DNA of 15,295 nucleotides. Source: RUG563 sp964423675 (GTDB lineage: Bacteria > Bacillota > Clostridia > Christensenellales > Aristaeellaceae). The notes beneath the pieces are model-generated. The model was not told where the DNA came from and ran no database searches. It worked only from the letters and a program-made list of their open reading frames with translations. Below are positions 7,746 to 14,652 of the stretch, in pieces. Where the stretch lies: the NCBI GenBank assembly GCA_964423675.1, contig CAYRFP010000049.1, positions 1-15,295 on the forward strand, written 5' to 3'. How positions within the stretch are numbered: position 1 is the stretch's first letter; the number at the start of each line of letters is the position of its first letter. The translations under genes and the position numbers were made by a program.

Positions 7746-9155
7746 TACCGTCTGGCCCTGAGCCATCTTTTTTGCCTTCATTTCAACGTTTTTTTCCTGT
7801 GCATGCATAAACGCGGCAAAAAGGATAATTGAAATCACGCAGCAAACCACATCCGCAATAGGTGTGGCCCAAACGATGCCGTAAATCGGCAGCAGATCTC
7901 CCAGCACGAACATCAGCGGAATATCCAAAATGCCCTTGCGCAGGATAGCCAGCAGGAAGGATTTGAGTCCTTCGCCCGTAGCCTGGAAGAAGGAAATAAA
8001 CGCATAAGCACAGGCAGAGAACGGCCCACCCAGGCATAGAATCCGCAGGAACTGCGCCCCATAATTCACCGACTCGGAACCGTGCTGAATGAATACGCCG
8101 ATCAGGGTGTCGCCCCAAAGCAGATTCACCGCCATGCAGAGCGTTGCCATAATAACCGAAAGAACAGTGGAAATCAGCACAGATTTTTTCATTCGCTTGA
8201 TATTGCCTGCACCGTAATTATAGCCAATCAGCGGCAGTACCCCCTGCGCCATGCCGCGCACAATGCTGTGTGCCAGCATGTTTACCTTCTTGGCCACGCC
8301 AAGTCCGGCCTGCATCGCCGTTCCGAAGACCGCCATCAAACGATCCAGCACTGCATACGAAATGTTTTCACACAGCGTCATCATGCAGGCCGGCAATCCT
8401 GCCACCAGGATATCCCGGGGAATCCGATCCTCCAAAGCCGCGTGCGTGAGCTTGAAACCCAGCACAGATTTTTGGCCTTCCCGTGCAATCAGCACCACGA
8501 AATAAACCAGCGCGAGCAAATTGGACAGCATCGTGGCCAGCGCCACGCCCACAATCTCCATACCGCTTGGCAGGATAACGAACATGAACAGCGGATCCAG
8601 CGCCACATTGAGAATGCCGCCCAGCGCCACGCCCACGCTGGCCTGGAACGACCGGCCCTCTGCCCGGATCAGATGGGACAAAAGCCCGTTCATGGACGTG
8701 AACAAACCGCCAATGACCACCGTGTACAGCAGATAATTGCAGGCATTCTGATGCACCTCAGGATCCATACCACCCAGCAGATCAATGAATAAATCCTGGA
8801 ACAGCCACGCTGCCAGGGAATAAACAATCGTCAGCAACAGGCAGCCCCAGCAGGCAAAGGACGAAGCGTTTTCCGCCTTATCCACCTGGCCTGCCCCTAA
8901 AGCGCGGGAAATCACGCTGGCGCCCCCCACGCCGAACAGATTCGAAATGGCAGACAAAAACATGAACGCCGGCATGCAAACCGTTACCGATGTGATCATG
9001 GCATCGCTGCCGGTCAACCCCACAAAAAAAGTGTCGGCCATGTTGTAAATTACCAGAATAATCTGGCCAATCACCGTCGGCAATGCCAGCCGGACGATCG
9101 CCTTCATCACTGGCATATTGGCAAACAATTCGTGTTCCCGCTGGGTATCCTTCAT
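7743..9155 (-). CDS. MATE-family multidrug/cation efflux transporter
   Basis: Integral membrane antiporter of the MATE family, 470 residues, about 12 hydrophobic segments in two related halves, as usual for the family. Recognisable segments are the first helix PTVIGQIILVIYNMADTFFVG, the following GVGGASVISRALGAG stretch, and VLPLIGYNYGAGNIKRMKK in the second half, all typical of MepA/DinF-like bacterial members. Expected role: drug or metabolite export driven by Na+ or H+; the substrate cannot be read. The ATG at 9155 has AAGGAG 9 bp upstream. The frame is open back to an ATG at 9266, but that stretch contains a structured leader and is unlikely to be translated as part of the pump. Its own promoter lies at 9305-9333. 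Confidence 0.93.
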   Translation of the reverse strand: MKDTQREHELFANMPVMKAIVRLALPTVIGQIILVIYNMADTFFVGLTGSDAMITSVTVCMPAFMFLSAISNLFGVGGASVISRALGAGQVDKAENASSFACWGCLLLTIVYSLAAWLFQDLFIDLLGGMDPEVHQNACNYLLYTVVIGGLFTSMNGLLSHLIRAEGRSFQASVGVALGGILNVALDPLFMFVILPSGMEIVGVALATMLSNLLALVYFVVLIAREGQKSVLGFKLTHAALEDRIPRDILVAGLPACMMTLCENISYAVLDRLMAVFGTAMQAGLGVAKKVNMLAHSIVRGMAQGVLPLIGYNYGAGNIKRMKKSVLISTVLSVIMATLCMAVNLLWGDTLIGVFIQHGSESVNYGAQFLRILCLGGPFSACAYAFISFFQATGEGLKSFLLAILRKGILDIPLMFVLGDLLPIYGIVWATPIADVVCCVISIILFAAFMHAQEKNVEMKAKKMAQGQTV

Positions 9156-9171
9156 GGTCTTTCTCTCCTTT

Positions 9172-9244
9172 CGCCCCGGTTCATGCAGTCTTAAATAAAA
9201 AAAGGGACTGCCCGGCTTCTGCACAGCCGGGAAAACAAGGGGCG
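9172..9244 (-). promoter_or_regulatory. Structured 5' leader of the MATE gene, possible attenuator
   Basis: On the minus strand three perfect helices can form together. The first is a closing stem of 6 bp (9239-9244 with 9172-9177). The second is a 7-bp hairpin CCCGGCT/AGCCGGG (9211-9217 with 9225-9231, loop 7 nt). The third is a 6-bp hairpin (9206-9211 with 9185-9190) whose loop holds a U7 run. The GC-rich hairpin, followed after a few bases by U7, also resembles an intrinsic terminator. The closing stem ends directly before the AAAGGAG ribosome site. A riboswitch or an attenuator is possible; no known class was recognised. Confidence 0.45.
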
Positions 9245-9304
9245 CAGCCATTTCTGTTTCTTCCATCCTCGAAAAAAGTCTTGCTTTTCGCTTTGGATAT
9301 TGCC

Positions 9305-9333
9305 ATTATAGGCAGGCTAAATCTAAATAGCAA
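9305..9333 (-). promoter_or_regulatory. Promoter of the MATE gene
   Basis: On the minus strand, -10 TATAAT (9305-9310) and -35 TTGCTA (9328-9333, 4 of 6) are spaced by 17 bp. Transcription would begin near 9298, giving a leader of about 140 nt that includes the structured element. Confidence 0.65.
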
Positions 9334-9381
9334 ATAATGTTTTAAACGCTTTCCATAATTTTTTCTTATATTAATAATGTG

Positions 9382-9475
9382 TTATCGGAAAAAGGAAGGC
9401 CAATTCAGCCATAATCAACGAAAAACACGGCAAATATGCTGTTTTGCTTTCTGAATGCCGATAAGTTTTTTTTTT
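9382..9475 (+). ncRNA. Candidate small RNA or stand-alone terminator-like element
   Basis: Nested inverted repeats TTATCGG/CCGATAA (9382-9388 with 9458-9464), ATTCAG/CTGAAT (9403-9408 with 9451-9456) and GCAAA/TTTGC (9430-9434 with 9443-9447) are followed by a run of ten T (9466-9475). This looks like a plus-strand RNA ending in an intrinsic terminator. No plus-strand gene lies upstream that needs a terminator. The AT-rich stretch upstream has -10-like sequences but no good -35. Confidence 0.3.
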
Positions 9476-9649
9476 GCCGTATCAACAAATTCTAATAATA
9501 TTTTTGATTGCCTGTTCTTTCCCATATTCTTTCCTCGCTTTACCATGGAAAAATGTTACTCTGCCTGCAGGATCCTTCTATCTATGTCGCGGGCATAACG
9601 AAATGCGGCGTCTTTTCCCGCAAATCTTCCCCGTTTTCCCGTTCATCCC

Positions 9650-9678
9650 TTGCAATCAAAAGCAGGTTGCCGTATAAT
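9650..9678 (+). promoter_or_regulatory. Promoter of ychF
   Basis: -35 TTGCAA (9650-9655, 4 of 6) and -10 TATAAT (9673-9678) with a 17-bp spacer, about 50 bp before the ychF start. Confidence 0.7.
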
Positions 9679-9730
9679 AAAAGGGCTGACCACAGCCAAG
9701 GAAAATGAAGCGAAAAGGGGAACACACGAA

Positions 9731-10828
9731 ATGAAATTAGGCGTCGTTGGGCTGCCCAACGTAGGAAAGAGCACGCTGTTTAACGCCATCACGGGCGCAG
9801 GCGCCCAGGCGGCCAATTATCCCTTCTGCACCATCGAGCCCAATGCGGGCATCGTAGCCGTGCCGGACGGACGGCTGCAAGTGCTGGAAAATATGTATCA
9901 TCCAAAGAAGGTCACCCCCGCCACAGTGGAATTCGTGGATATTGCCGGCCTGGTAAAGGGGGCCAGCAAGGGCGAGGGGCTGGGGAACAAATTTCTGTCC
10001 CATATCCGGGAATGCGAAGCCATCGTGCATGTGGTACGCTGCTTTGAGGATGACAACATCATCCATGTGGACGGCAGTGTAGATCCCGCCCGGGATATTG
10101 AAACCATTAATCTGGAATTAATCTTCGCCGATATGGAAACCGTGCAGAAGCGGGAAGAAAAGGCCCGCAAGCTGGTGAAAACCGGCGAAAAGAAATATGC
10201 GGAGGAGGCCGACCTGGCGCTTAAGGTGCTCAAGCATCTGGAACAGGGCAAGCCCGCCCGCACCTGCCCGCTCACTGATGAAGAAAAAGAAACAGTGAAG
10301 GGCTGGTTCCTTTTGACCACCAAGCCCGTTATTTACGCGGCCAACATCTCCGAGGACGCCGTTGGCGCGGATGAAGACAGCATCGACTTTGTGTGCCAGG
10401 TCAAGCAGGTTGCCGCGCAGGAGGAAGCGGAGGTGCTGGTCATTTCCGCGCAGATTGAAGAAGAAATCGCGCAAATGGATCTGGATGAAAAAGCTGAATT
10501 CCTAGAAGAAATGGGAATCGGGCAGAGCGGCTTGGATCGGCTGATTCAGAAATGCTATCATCTGCTGGGGTTGATCTCGTTCCTCACTGCCGGCGAGGAT
10601 GAATGCCGGGCCTGGACTATCACCCGGGGCACCAAAGCGCCTCAGGCAGCCGGCAAAATCCATACAGACTTTGAACGCGGCTTTATCCGTGCGGAAATTG
10701 TAGCATTTGATACGCTGCGGGAACTGGGTTCCATGAACGCTTGCAGAGAAAAGGGAATGATTCGCTCGGAAGGCAAGGACTACGTTATGCAGGACGGCGA
10801 TGTGACACTGTTCCGCTTCAACGTTTAA
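9731..10828 (+). CDS. ychF: Redox-regulated ATPase YchF (Obg-family P-loop protein)
   Basis: Universally conserved Obg-family P-loop protein that binds the ribosome and, unlike its relatives, prefers ATP. The 365 residues match the family length. The Walker A motif GLPNVGKST is at 7-15, the YchF hallmark NYPFCTIEPN at 29-38 and the G3 motif DIAGLVKGASKGEGLGN from 70. NISE at 205-208 replaces NKxD and explains the ATP preference. A coiled-coil insert lies around 130-190, and a C-terminal TGS domain (about 280-365) contains TRGTKAPQAAG and ends DGDVTLFRFNV. The ATG at 9731 is chosen because the protein then begins MKLGVVGLPN like other YchF proteins, with AAGGGG about 10 bp upstream. Single-gene transcript with its own promoter and terminator. 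Confidence 0.97.
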   Translation: MKLGVVGLPNVGKSTLFNAITGAGAQAANYPFCTIEPNAGIVAVPDGRLQVLENMYHPKKVTPATVEFVDIAGLVKGASKGEGLGNKFLSHIRECEAIVHVVRCFEDDNIIHVDGSVDPARDIETINLELIFADMETVQKREEKARKLVKTGEKKYAEEADLALKVLKHLEQGKPARTCPLTDEEKETVKGWFLLTTKPVIYAANISEDAVGADEDSIDFVCQVKQVAAQEEAEVLVISAQIEEEIAQMDLDEKAEFLEEMGIGQSGLDRLIQKCYHLLGLISFLTAGEDECRAWTITRGTKAPQAAGKIHTDFERGFIRAEIVAFDTLRELGSMNACREKGMIRSEGKDYVMQDGDVTLFRFNV

Positions 10829-10847
10829 TCTCGTTTGAATATAGCAG

Positions 10848-10898
10848 AAAACCGTTTTGGGCAGATAAACGCTGCCGAAAACGGTTTTTCATTTTTTT
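10848..10898 (+). terminator. Intrinsic terminator of ychF
   Basis: A 17-bp stem with a single mismatch (10848-10864 with 10872-10888), a 7-nt loop and T-rich runs at 10885-10889 and 10892-10898, 19 bp past the stop codon. Confidence 0.92.
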
Positions 10899-10932
10899 CC
10901 GTAAATTTTTTACGAAAAATCGAGGAAATCCC

Positions 10933-10961
10933 TTGCGTTAATCCAAAAAAAAGTCTATAAT
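10933..10961 (+). promoter_or_regulatory. Promoter of the structured RNA / zinc-ribbon gene
   Basis: -10 TATAAT (10956-10961) with TTGCGT (10933-10938) 17 bp upstream. The predicted start, about 7 nt past the -10, coincides with the first base of the closing stem of the structured RNA at 10968, which supports both calls. Confidence 0.7.
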
Positions 10962-10967
10962 GACGGC

Positions 10968-11182
10968 GGTTGGCAAAATCGGGTCTGTGGTTGAAAGCCG
11001 ATGCCAGTCGCAGGCAAAGCGGTCCACGTAAGCCGGTCAAAGCGCCGGTGAGCATGGTGCGGTCTAGATGTAAGCCCGGCCGCGCAGAAATGCGCGAGAG
11101 GATGGCGTGAGGGCGCAATTGCGCAGAGCAAAATTCCGGCCGGCGAGTGTGGGGGCAAAGACCAGGTCAGCCGACGCTAACC
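10968..11182 (+). ncRNA. Large structured non-coding RNA, possibly raiA-motif type
   Basis: About 215 nt without a convincing reading frame, packed with helices. A closing stem GGTTGGC/GCTAACC (10968-10974 with 11176-11182) spans the whole element. Inside are ATCGG/CCGAT (10978-10982 with 10998-11002), TGCC/GGCA (11002-11005 with 11013-11016), and GTGG/CCAC (10987-10990 with 11024-11027), which crosses the first and suggests a pseudoknot. A stem CCGGCC/GGCCGG (11076-11081 with 11138-11143) encloses a GAAA-capped hairpin (11081-11096) and the palindromic hairpin GCGCAATTGCGC (11113-11124). Size, complexity and a Bacillota host fit the raiA-motif RNA. That class usually lies between raiA and comFC; neither is adjacent, so the class assignment is tentative. 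It is followed, without a terminator, by the zinc-ribbon gene. Confidence 0.65.
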
Positions 11183-11211
11183 ATCATACTTAATCAGGGG
11201 GAACAAGAAAC

Positions 11212-11493
11212 ATGTATCAGGACAAGACGCTGGTGTGCCGTGATTGTGGCAAAGAATTCGTTTTCACGGCCGGTGAACAGGAATTCTACGCCGAAAAGGG
11301 CTTCCAGAATGAGCCCACTCGCTGCCGTGAGTGCCGTCAGGCGCATAAGGCCGCGCGGAACAATAACGGCCCTCGGGAAATGCACGACGCTGTGTGTGCC
11401 AATTGCGGCGCGGCCACGCAGGTTCCCTTCCAGCCTCGGGAGGATCGCCCTGTTTATTGCAGCGAATGCTTCGCCGCGATGCAGCGCAAATAA
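11212..11493 (+). CDS. Small double zinc-ribbon protein
   Basis: A 93-residue protein with four CxxC knuckles: C9/C12, C38/C41, C62/C65 and C83/C86, which should bind two zinc ions. The first half, CRDCGKEFVFTAGEQEFYAEKGF followed by the RCRECR knuckle, is the pattern of the bacterial 'probable zinc-ribbon' family (zf-trcl type). The second half, CANCGAATQVPFQP...RPVYCSECF, is the related CxxC-PF-P-C-x-x-C ribbon often found in tandem with it. Function is unknown; nucleic-acid or ribosome binding is a guess from the fold. ATG at 11212 with GGGGGA about 9 bp upstream, 29 bp past the structured RNA, with which it probably shares a transcript. A terminator follows 15 bp after the stop. Confidence 0.9.
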   Translation: MYQDKTLVCRDCGKEFVFTAGEQEFYAEKGFQNEPTRCRECRQAHKAARNNNGPREMHDAVCANCGAATQVPFQPREDRPVYCSECFAAMQRK

Positions 11494-11508
11494 CAACGGC
11501 CAGCATAG

Positions 11509-11537
11509 AGACCCCGTTTTCGGACGGGGTCTTTTTT
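11509..11537 (+). terminator. Intrinsic terminator of the zinc-ribbon gene
   Basis: A perfect 8-bp stem AGACCCCG/CGGGGTCT (11509-11516 with 11525-11532), an 8-nt loop and a T6 run ending at 11537. Confidence 0.93.
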
Positions 11538-11573
11538 GTTTGCGTTTTGCCGCCTCTTAATGTATTGCACTTT

Positions 11574-12026
11574 TTATTCAAGCGCTCCTTCCAGCTGCAA
11601 AAGAAACGCTTTGCGCTCCAAGCCGCAAGAATAGCCGCCCAGCGTTCCATCCGCTGCGATCACCCGATGGCAGGGAATCAAAATCGGCAGCGGATTTTTT
11701 CCATTGGCTGCTCCCACCGCCCTGCTTGCCCGCGGACTTCCCATTGCCGCCGCTTGCTGGCCATAGGTCATGATTTGGCCATAGGGGATCTGCTGCAAAA
11801 TCACCCAAGCTTTTTGCTGAAATGCCGTTCCCCGGAGGCACAAAGGCAATTCAAATGTTCGCCGTGCCCCAGCGAAGTATTCTGTTAATTGCTGCTGCGC
11901 CGCGCATAACACAGATGTTTCCGCCAGCATAGCAGATGCATCGGGTGTAAATGCAAGGAACGTTAGCTCGCCATCATTCTCGGTCAGCGTAATCCGTCCA
12001 AGAGGTGTATCCAGCGTAGATTGCAT
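11574..12026 (-). CDS. ogt: Methylated-DNA--protein-cysteine methyltransferase
   Basis: Repairs O6-alkylguanine by suicidal transfer of the alkyl group to its own cysteine. The 150 residues match the short Ogt/MGMT form. The active-site motif IPCHRV has the acceptor C119. The DNA-binding helix-turn-helix region runs from about 80 to 112 with PYGQIMTYGQQA and the arginine finger in ASRAVG (R102), then NGKNPLPI. The C-terminal GGYSCGLERKAFLLQLEG is also typical. A short N-terminal ribonuclease-like domain occupies about 1-60. The ATG at 12026 is chosen: AAGGAG lies 10 bp upstream and the protein starts at the usual place. The open frame extends to 12149 but would cover the divergent promoter region. 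Convergent with the zinc-ribbon gene; no obvious operon partner. Confidence 0.95.
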   Translation of the reverse strand: MQSTLDTPLGRITLTENDGELTFLAFTPDASAMLAETSVLCAAQQQLTEYFAGARRTFELPLCLRGTAFQQKAWVILQQIPYGQIMTYGQQAAAMGSPRASRAVGAANGKNPLPILIPCHRVIAADGTLGGYSCGLERKAFLLQLEGALE

Positions 12027-12111
12027 TGTGAACACACTCCTTTGCGTCGATTTTCTCATGCAGATCTGTAAAAGGTTGCAGAAATATGTAGAATTTCTTA
12101 CGATTTTGTTG

Positions 12112-12117
12112 TATAAT
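12112..12117 (+). promoter_or_regulatory. -10 box for the membrane-peptide / DUF4230 operon
   Basis: A perfect TATAAT lies 30 bp before the first ATG of the two-gene operon. No clear -35 is present at 16-18 bp, so the strength is uncertain. Confidence 0.45.
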
Positions 12118-12147
12118 AAGGGCCGAATCAAGAAAGGAGGCCCGTCC

Positions 12148-12303
12148 ATGAACCATTTCGCTTATACACCCCGGCGGAGCCCCCGCCGCGCCAAGCTAAG
12201 CCGATGGCACAGATTTGTGTTGCTGGTTGGCTATGCTGCGCTCATTTATGGCTTCCTGCGAGGAGCAGTTTATGTGCTGGTGCTGCTGGGAGGCGGCGTA
12301 TGA
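12148..12303 (+). CDS. Small single-span membrane peptide, 51 residues
   Basis: Unrecognised small protein. It has a strongly basic N-terminal tail (RRSPRRAKLSR, about 9-19) followed by one hydrophobic segment (about 23-48, FVLLVGYAALIYGFLRGAVYVLVLL). This predicts an inner-membrane protein with the tail in the cytoplasm. The ribosome site AAAGGAGG lies 7 bp before the ATG and is one of the best in the window, so translation is well supported despite the small size. Its stop overlaps the start of the next gene as ATGA, implying translational coupling and a joint function with the DUF4230-type protein. Nothing suggests a toxin partner. Confidence 0.75.
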   Translation: MNHFAYTPRRSPRRAKLSRWHRFVLLVGYAALIYGFLRGAVYVLVLLGGGV

Positions 12304-12899
12304 AAAGGCTTCTGAAATGGCTGAGCCGGGTGGTTGCTTTAGCACTGGCCATCCTTCTGGCCATAACGCTGCTGCCCTACGCAGGAAATGGGCTGCGGCA
12401 GCTTCTCCCCCAGGGAAAATATGAGCAAACATCCACCCTTCTCACCCACGAAATGCAAAAGGTTGGCGAGTTAACCGCTGTTCGCCATAGCGATACCGGC
12501 GTCATGGTTGCCACGGTAGATGCGCTGCTGGTGGGCACGGTACAGCGCGTCAGCGTAAACTACGCATACGAAATTGGGCTGGGCCTACGCCTTGCCGATG
12601 TGGCGTTAACCCCCTCGGAAACCGGCATTACCGTTTCCGTTCCTGATGCGGAGATGCTCTATGACAGCTTTACCGTTACCAGTCAACCGGAAATAAAAGA
12701 TTTTTGGTATCGGCTGACCGAAAGCCGCTATCAGGAGATGCTGGATCAACAAGCCGCTTCCTGCAGAGCGGCCTATCTAAACGACAATGATTTTATGCAA
12801 CAGGCGTGGGACACTGCCTGCCAGCAGCTTGCCGCCCTGTTTGCCCAATGGACGGGAGAAGGGCTACCGCTGCAATTTGTGCATGTATCACCCCAGTAA
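12300..12899 (+). CDS. Membrane-anchored DUF4230-type protein
   Basis: A 199-residue protein with a short basic start (MKRLLKWLSR), one N-terminal membrane segment or uncleaved signal anchor (about 9-27) and an extracytoplasmic domain. The domain begins with LLTHEMQKVGELTAVRHSD, has a beta-rich part with GTVQRVSVNYAYEIGLGLRLADVALTPSETGITVSVPDAEML, and ends in a helical segment. This matches my picture of DUF4230 proteins, where a GEL..V motif is followed by strands and an 'iPxaEil' stretch. Function is unknown. Its ATG overlaps the stop of the 51-residue peptide gene (ATGA), and a 12-bp hairpin terminator follows. The DUF assignment is from pattern memory and should be treated as likely, not certain. 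Confidence 0.75.
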   Translation: MKRLLKWLSRVVALALAILLAITLLPYAGNGLRQLLPQGKYEQTSTLLTHEMQKVGELTAVRHSDTGVMVATVDALLVGTVQRVSVNYAYEIGLGLRLADVALTPSETGITVSVPDAEMLYDSFTVTSQPEIKDFWYRLTESRYQEMLDQQAASCRAAYLNDNDFMQQAWDTACQQLAALFAQWTGEGLPLQFVHVSPQ

Positions 12900-12912
12900 A
12901 AACGATCAGGCC

Positions 12913-12949
12913 AAAGCGTGAGGGCGTAAGAAAGACCCTCACGCTTTTT
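12913..12949. terminator. Terminator between convergent genes
   Basis: A perfect 12-bp stem AAAGCGTGAGGG/CCCTCACGCTTT (12913-12924 with 12936-12947) with an 11-nt loop and T run on the plus strand. The stop codon of the minus-strand gene lies directly at its edge, so the hairpin may serve both genes, though its minus-strand U tract is short. Confidence 0.85.
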
Positions 12950-14621
12950 ATGCGTCCTTTGCAATCTGCAGCCGCATCTGCAATTGCTCTTGTCCTGTAG
13001 CTAAAAAGAGGGCGTATGTGCCATTGCGATTCTGATATTCCTCACCAGTGGCCAGCCATGCCCCATTGGTTGTCACCGTGTATCGCCAGCCTTGATAGCG
13101 CACGGTTAGGGTCTGCCCAGCTACGGACGGCCGCAACTTCTCCTTTCCATCAAAGACAAAAGCGGGCACGGCATAGCAAATGGCCCCTACGCCTTGCACG
13201 ACCACATCCACGCCAGCTGCCGTCACGGTATATTGCTCTGTAAGTTTTTTTCTGTCCACCTGATACGTCACATAAAAGCAAATTCGCTCTGTTGTTTCTT
13301 CCGTTACCTGAATCGCCTGCAGGCCTTCTTCCTCCTCGCACATCAAACGCCAGCCTGTTTCGCAAACCATTCCACAGCACAGCGACAGAGGCCGAGAATT
13401 AGGCCGATCGATTGTGTAATTCGGTTCCTTAGCAAAGGGAACAGATAGCGCCAGCGCGGAGGGCGCGCCCTGATATTGCACGCGGCCCAGCCCTGTCAAA
13501 TCATAGTGTGCATTCGCCTTTTTTTCTATTTCCAGAAAATATCCACCGCAGGACGCAAAAAACTTATGAAAATAGTCGCTGGTAACTGCCGTGTACCCCC
13601 CCTTTTCCGCAGGGCAAGAAAGGCAGGGAATGGCGTCATCCGCATAAAGATAAGCCAAATAGCTGAAGGATGCCAGGGTAATCATATATTTATCGAAATA
13701 ACCGTATCCCTCGCAGCCATAGCTGCTTTCCTTGGAATAGCGATTTTTCACATGCCGCTCTCCAGCGCACAACGAAATCCAGCGCAGAATAGCCTGTGCT
13801 GCCAGCTCTGCCGCCCTTTTGAATTGACCCGCTAAAACCAGATTGCCTTCCCGGGCATAGCGGTTCGCCTCAAATTCGCAAACGGCGGCCAGATATGCTT
13901 CGTTAAACAGAAACTGATTGCTTCGCCCGCCAAAAGGGATTTCCCCGGTTACGGATTGCATTTTCAGCGTAAGCATTCCGCTTTTGCGAAGATACCCATC
14001 CAGTTCATCTGCCAAGGGCCCTGTATATCCAAAATACAGCAACACTGCCAGCTGGCATCGCGTAGCCAGATCATAAAGCATGGGTTCATTGGGATCCCGA
14101 TACATCCCGTTTTCATCAAACGACAGTAACTGCGAAGAAACCTGCAGATTCAGAAATTCCGTTGGATCAGTCAGATCAATATATCCCCTCATAAACTCGC
14201 TGGCTGCCGCATAAGCCGCCCAATTGCCCACGCGAACGGAGGGCGAAGGAGCGATGCAGGTATACGTCTGCATCGGATCGGCCTTGGCCAGATCATCCCG
14301 CCATTGCTGCATCCGTACATTCTCCACAAGGCCCGCCCGTTGGATTTCCAATAGTGCCAGCACGATTTCCTTGATAGAAAAATCATTGGCGCATTTGCGG
14401 TTCGGCATTTCCCGGCAGCATAAATCCATCATTTCCAGAAACAGATCCTTCAATTCCGGGCGTTTGCCATGTGCCAGCAGAATGCCAAGATTGGCCGTAA
14501 GCCGAGGAAAGCCATGCTCCGTCAGTCCTTCGTGCTGAACCCTCCGAAAAAATGCTTCCATATGCGGCCTGGGATACGCCTCCAGAGCCTTCTCCATGAT
14601 TTGCAGGTAGATATCTTTCAT
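12948..14621 (-). CDS. Predicted carbohydrate-active helical-barrel protein, function unknown
   Basis: A 557-residue protein that I cannot assign to a named family. No signal peptide is visible. The N-terminal two thirds are helical and rich in aromatic and small residues, with GYIDLTDPTEF, GEIPFGGRSNQFLFNEA (about 223-239) and YSKESSYGCEGYGYFDKYM. This resembles the (alpha/alpha) toroid of polysaccharide lyases and heparinase-like or DUF2264-like proteins. The C-terminal third is beta-rich, as in the beta-sandwich of those enzymes. A role in breaking down an imported or surface glycan is plausible but unproven. Start ATG at 14621 has only a weak purine-rich ribosome site. Single gene between ftsZ and the DUF4230 operon, with its own promoter. 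Confidence 0.6.
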   Translation of the reverse strand: MKDIYLQIMEKALEAYPRPHMEAFFRRVQHEGLTEHGFPRLTANLGILLAHGKRPELKDLFLEMMDLCCREMPNRKCANDFSIKEIVLALLEIQRAGLVENVRMQQWRDDLAKADPMQTYTCIAPSPSVRVGNWAAYAAASEFMRGYIDLTDPTEFLNLQVSSQLLSFDENGMYRDPNEPMLYDLATRCQLAVLLYFGYTGPLADELDGYLRKSGMLTLKMQSVTGEIPFGGRSNQFLFNEAYLAAVCEFEANRYAREGNLVLAGQFKRAAELAAQAILRWISLCAGERHVKNRYSKESSYGCEGYGYFDKYMITLASFSYLAYLYADDAIPCLSCPAEKGGYTAVTSDYFHKFFASCGGYFLEIEKKANAHYDLTGLGRVQYQGAPSALALSVPFAKEPNYTIDRPNSRPLSLCCGMVCETGWRLMCEEEEGLQAIQVTEETTERICFYVTYQVDRKKLTEQYTVTAAGVDVVVQGVGAICYAVPAFVFDGKEKLRPSVAGQTLTVRYQGWRYTVTTNGAWLATGEEYQNRNGTYALFLATGQEQLQMRLQIAKDA

Positions 14622-14652
14622 AGAAAAACGGCCACCCTTTCCCTTTTTCTAT

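Larger units (their letters stand above)
9156..9730. other. 575-bp divergent intergenic region, MATE / ychF
   Basis: Holds, from left to right, the structured MATE leader, the MATE promoter, a candidate small RNA with a T10 end, about 170 bp (9479-9649) in which I see nothing recognisable, and the ychF promoter with its ribosome site. Short open frames here have no ribosome site or family signature. Confidence 0.7.

Noticed and set aside
9156..9266. A 37-residue N-terminal extension of the MATE pump from an ATG at 9266
   Set aside because: That ATG has no usable ribosome site, the stretch holds the structured leader, and the ATG at 9155 has AAGGAG and a normal MATE N-terminus. A leader-peptide role is mentioned only as an alternative.
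9668..9675. An 8-bp repeat TGCCGTAT at 9475-9482 and 9668-9675
   Set aside because: Too short to mean anything without further conservation; the second copy simply runs into the ychF -10 box.
9474..9708. Short plus-strand open frames (about 66 codons) upstream of ychF
   Set aside because: No ribosome site, no recognisable family, and they cross the ychF promoter.
11147..11560. A plus-strand frame of 137 codons overlapping the zinc-ribbon gene and its terminator
   Set aside because: It lacks a ribosome site, runs through the structured RNA end and the terminator hairpin, and shows no family pattern, whereas the overlapping 93-codon frame has four CxxC pairs.
12027..12149. A 41-residue N-terminal extension of Ogt
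   Set aside because: It would overlap the divergent promoter and the start of the neighbouring gene. The start at 12026 has a good ribosome site and normal family length.
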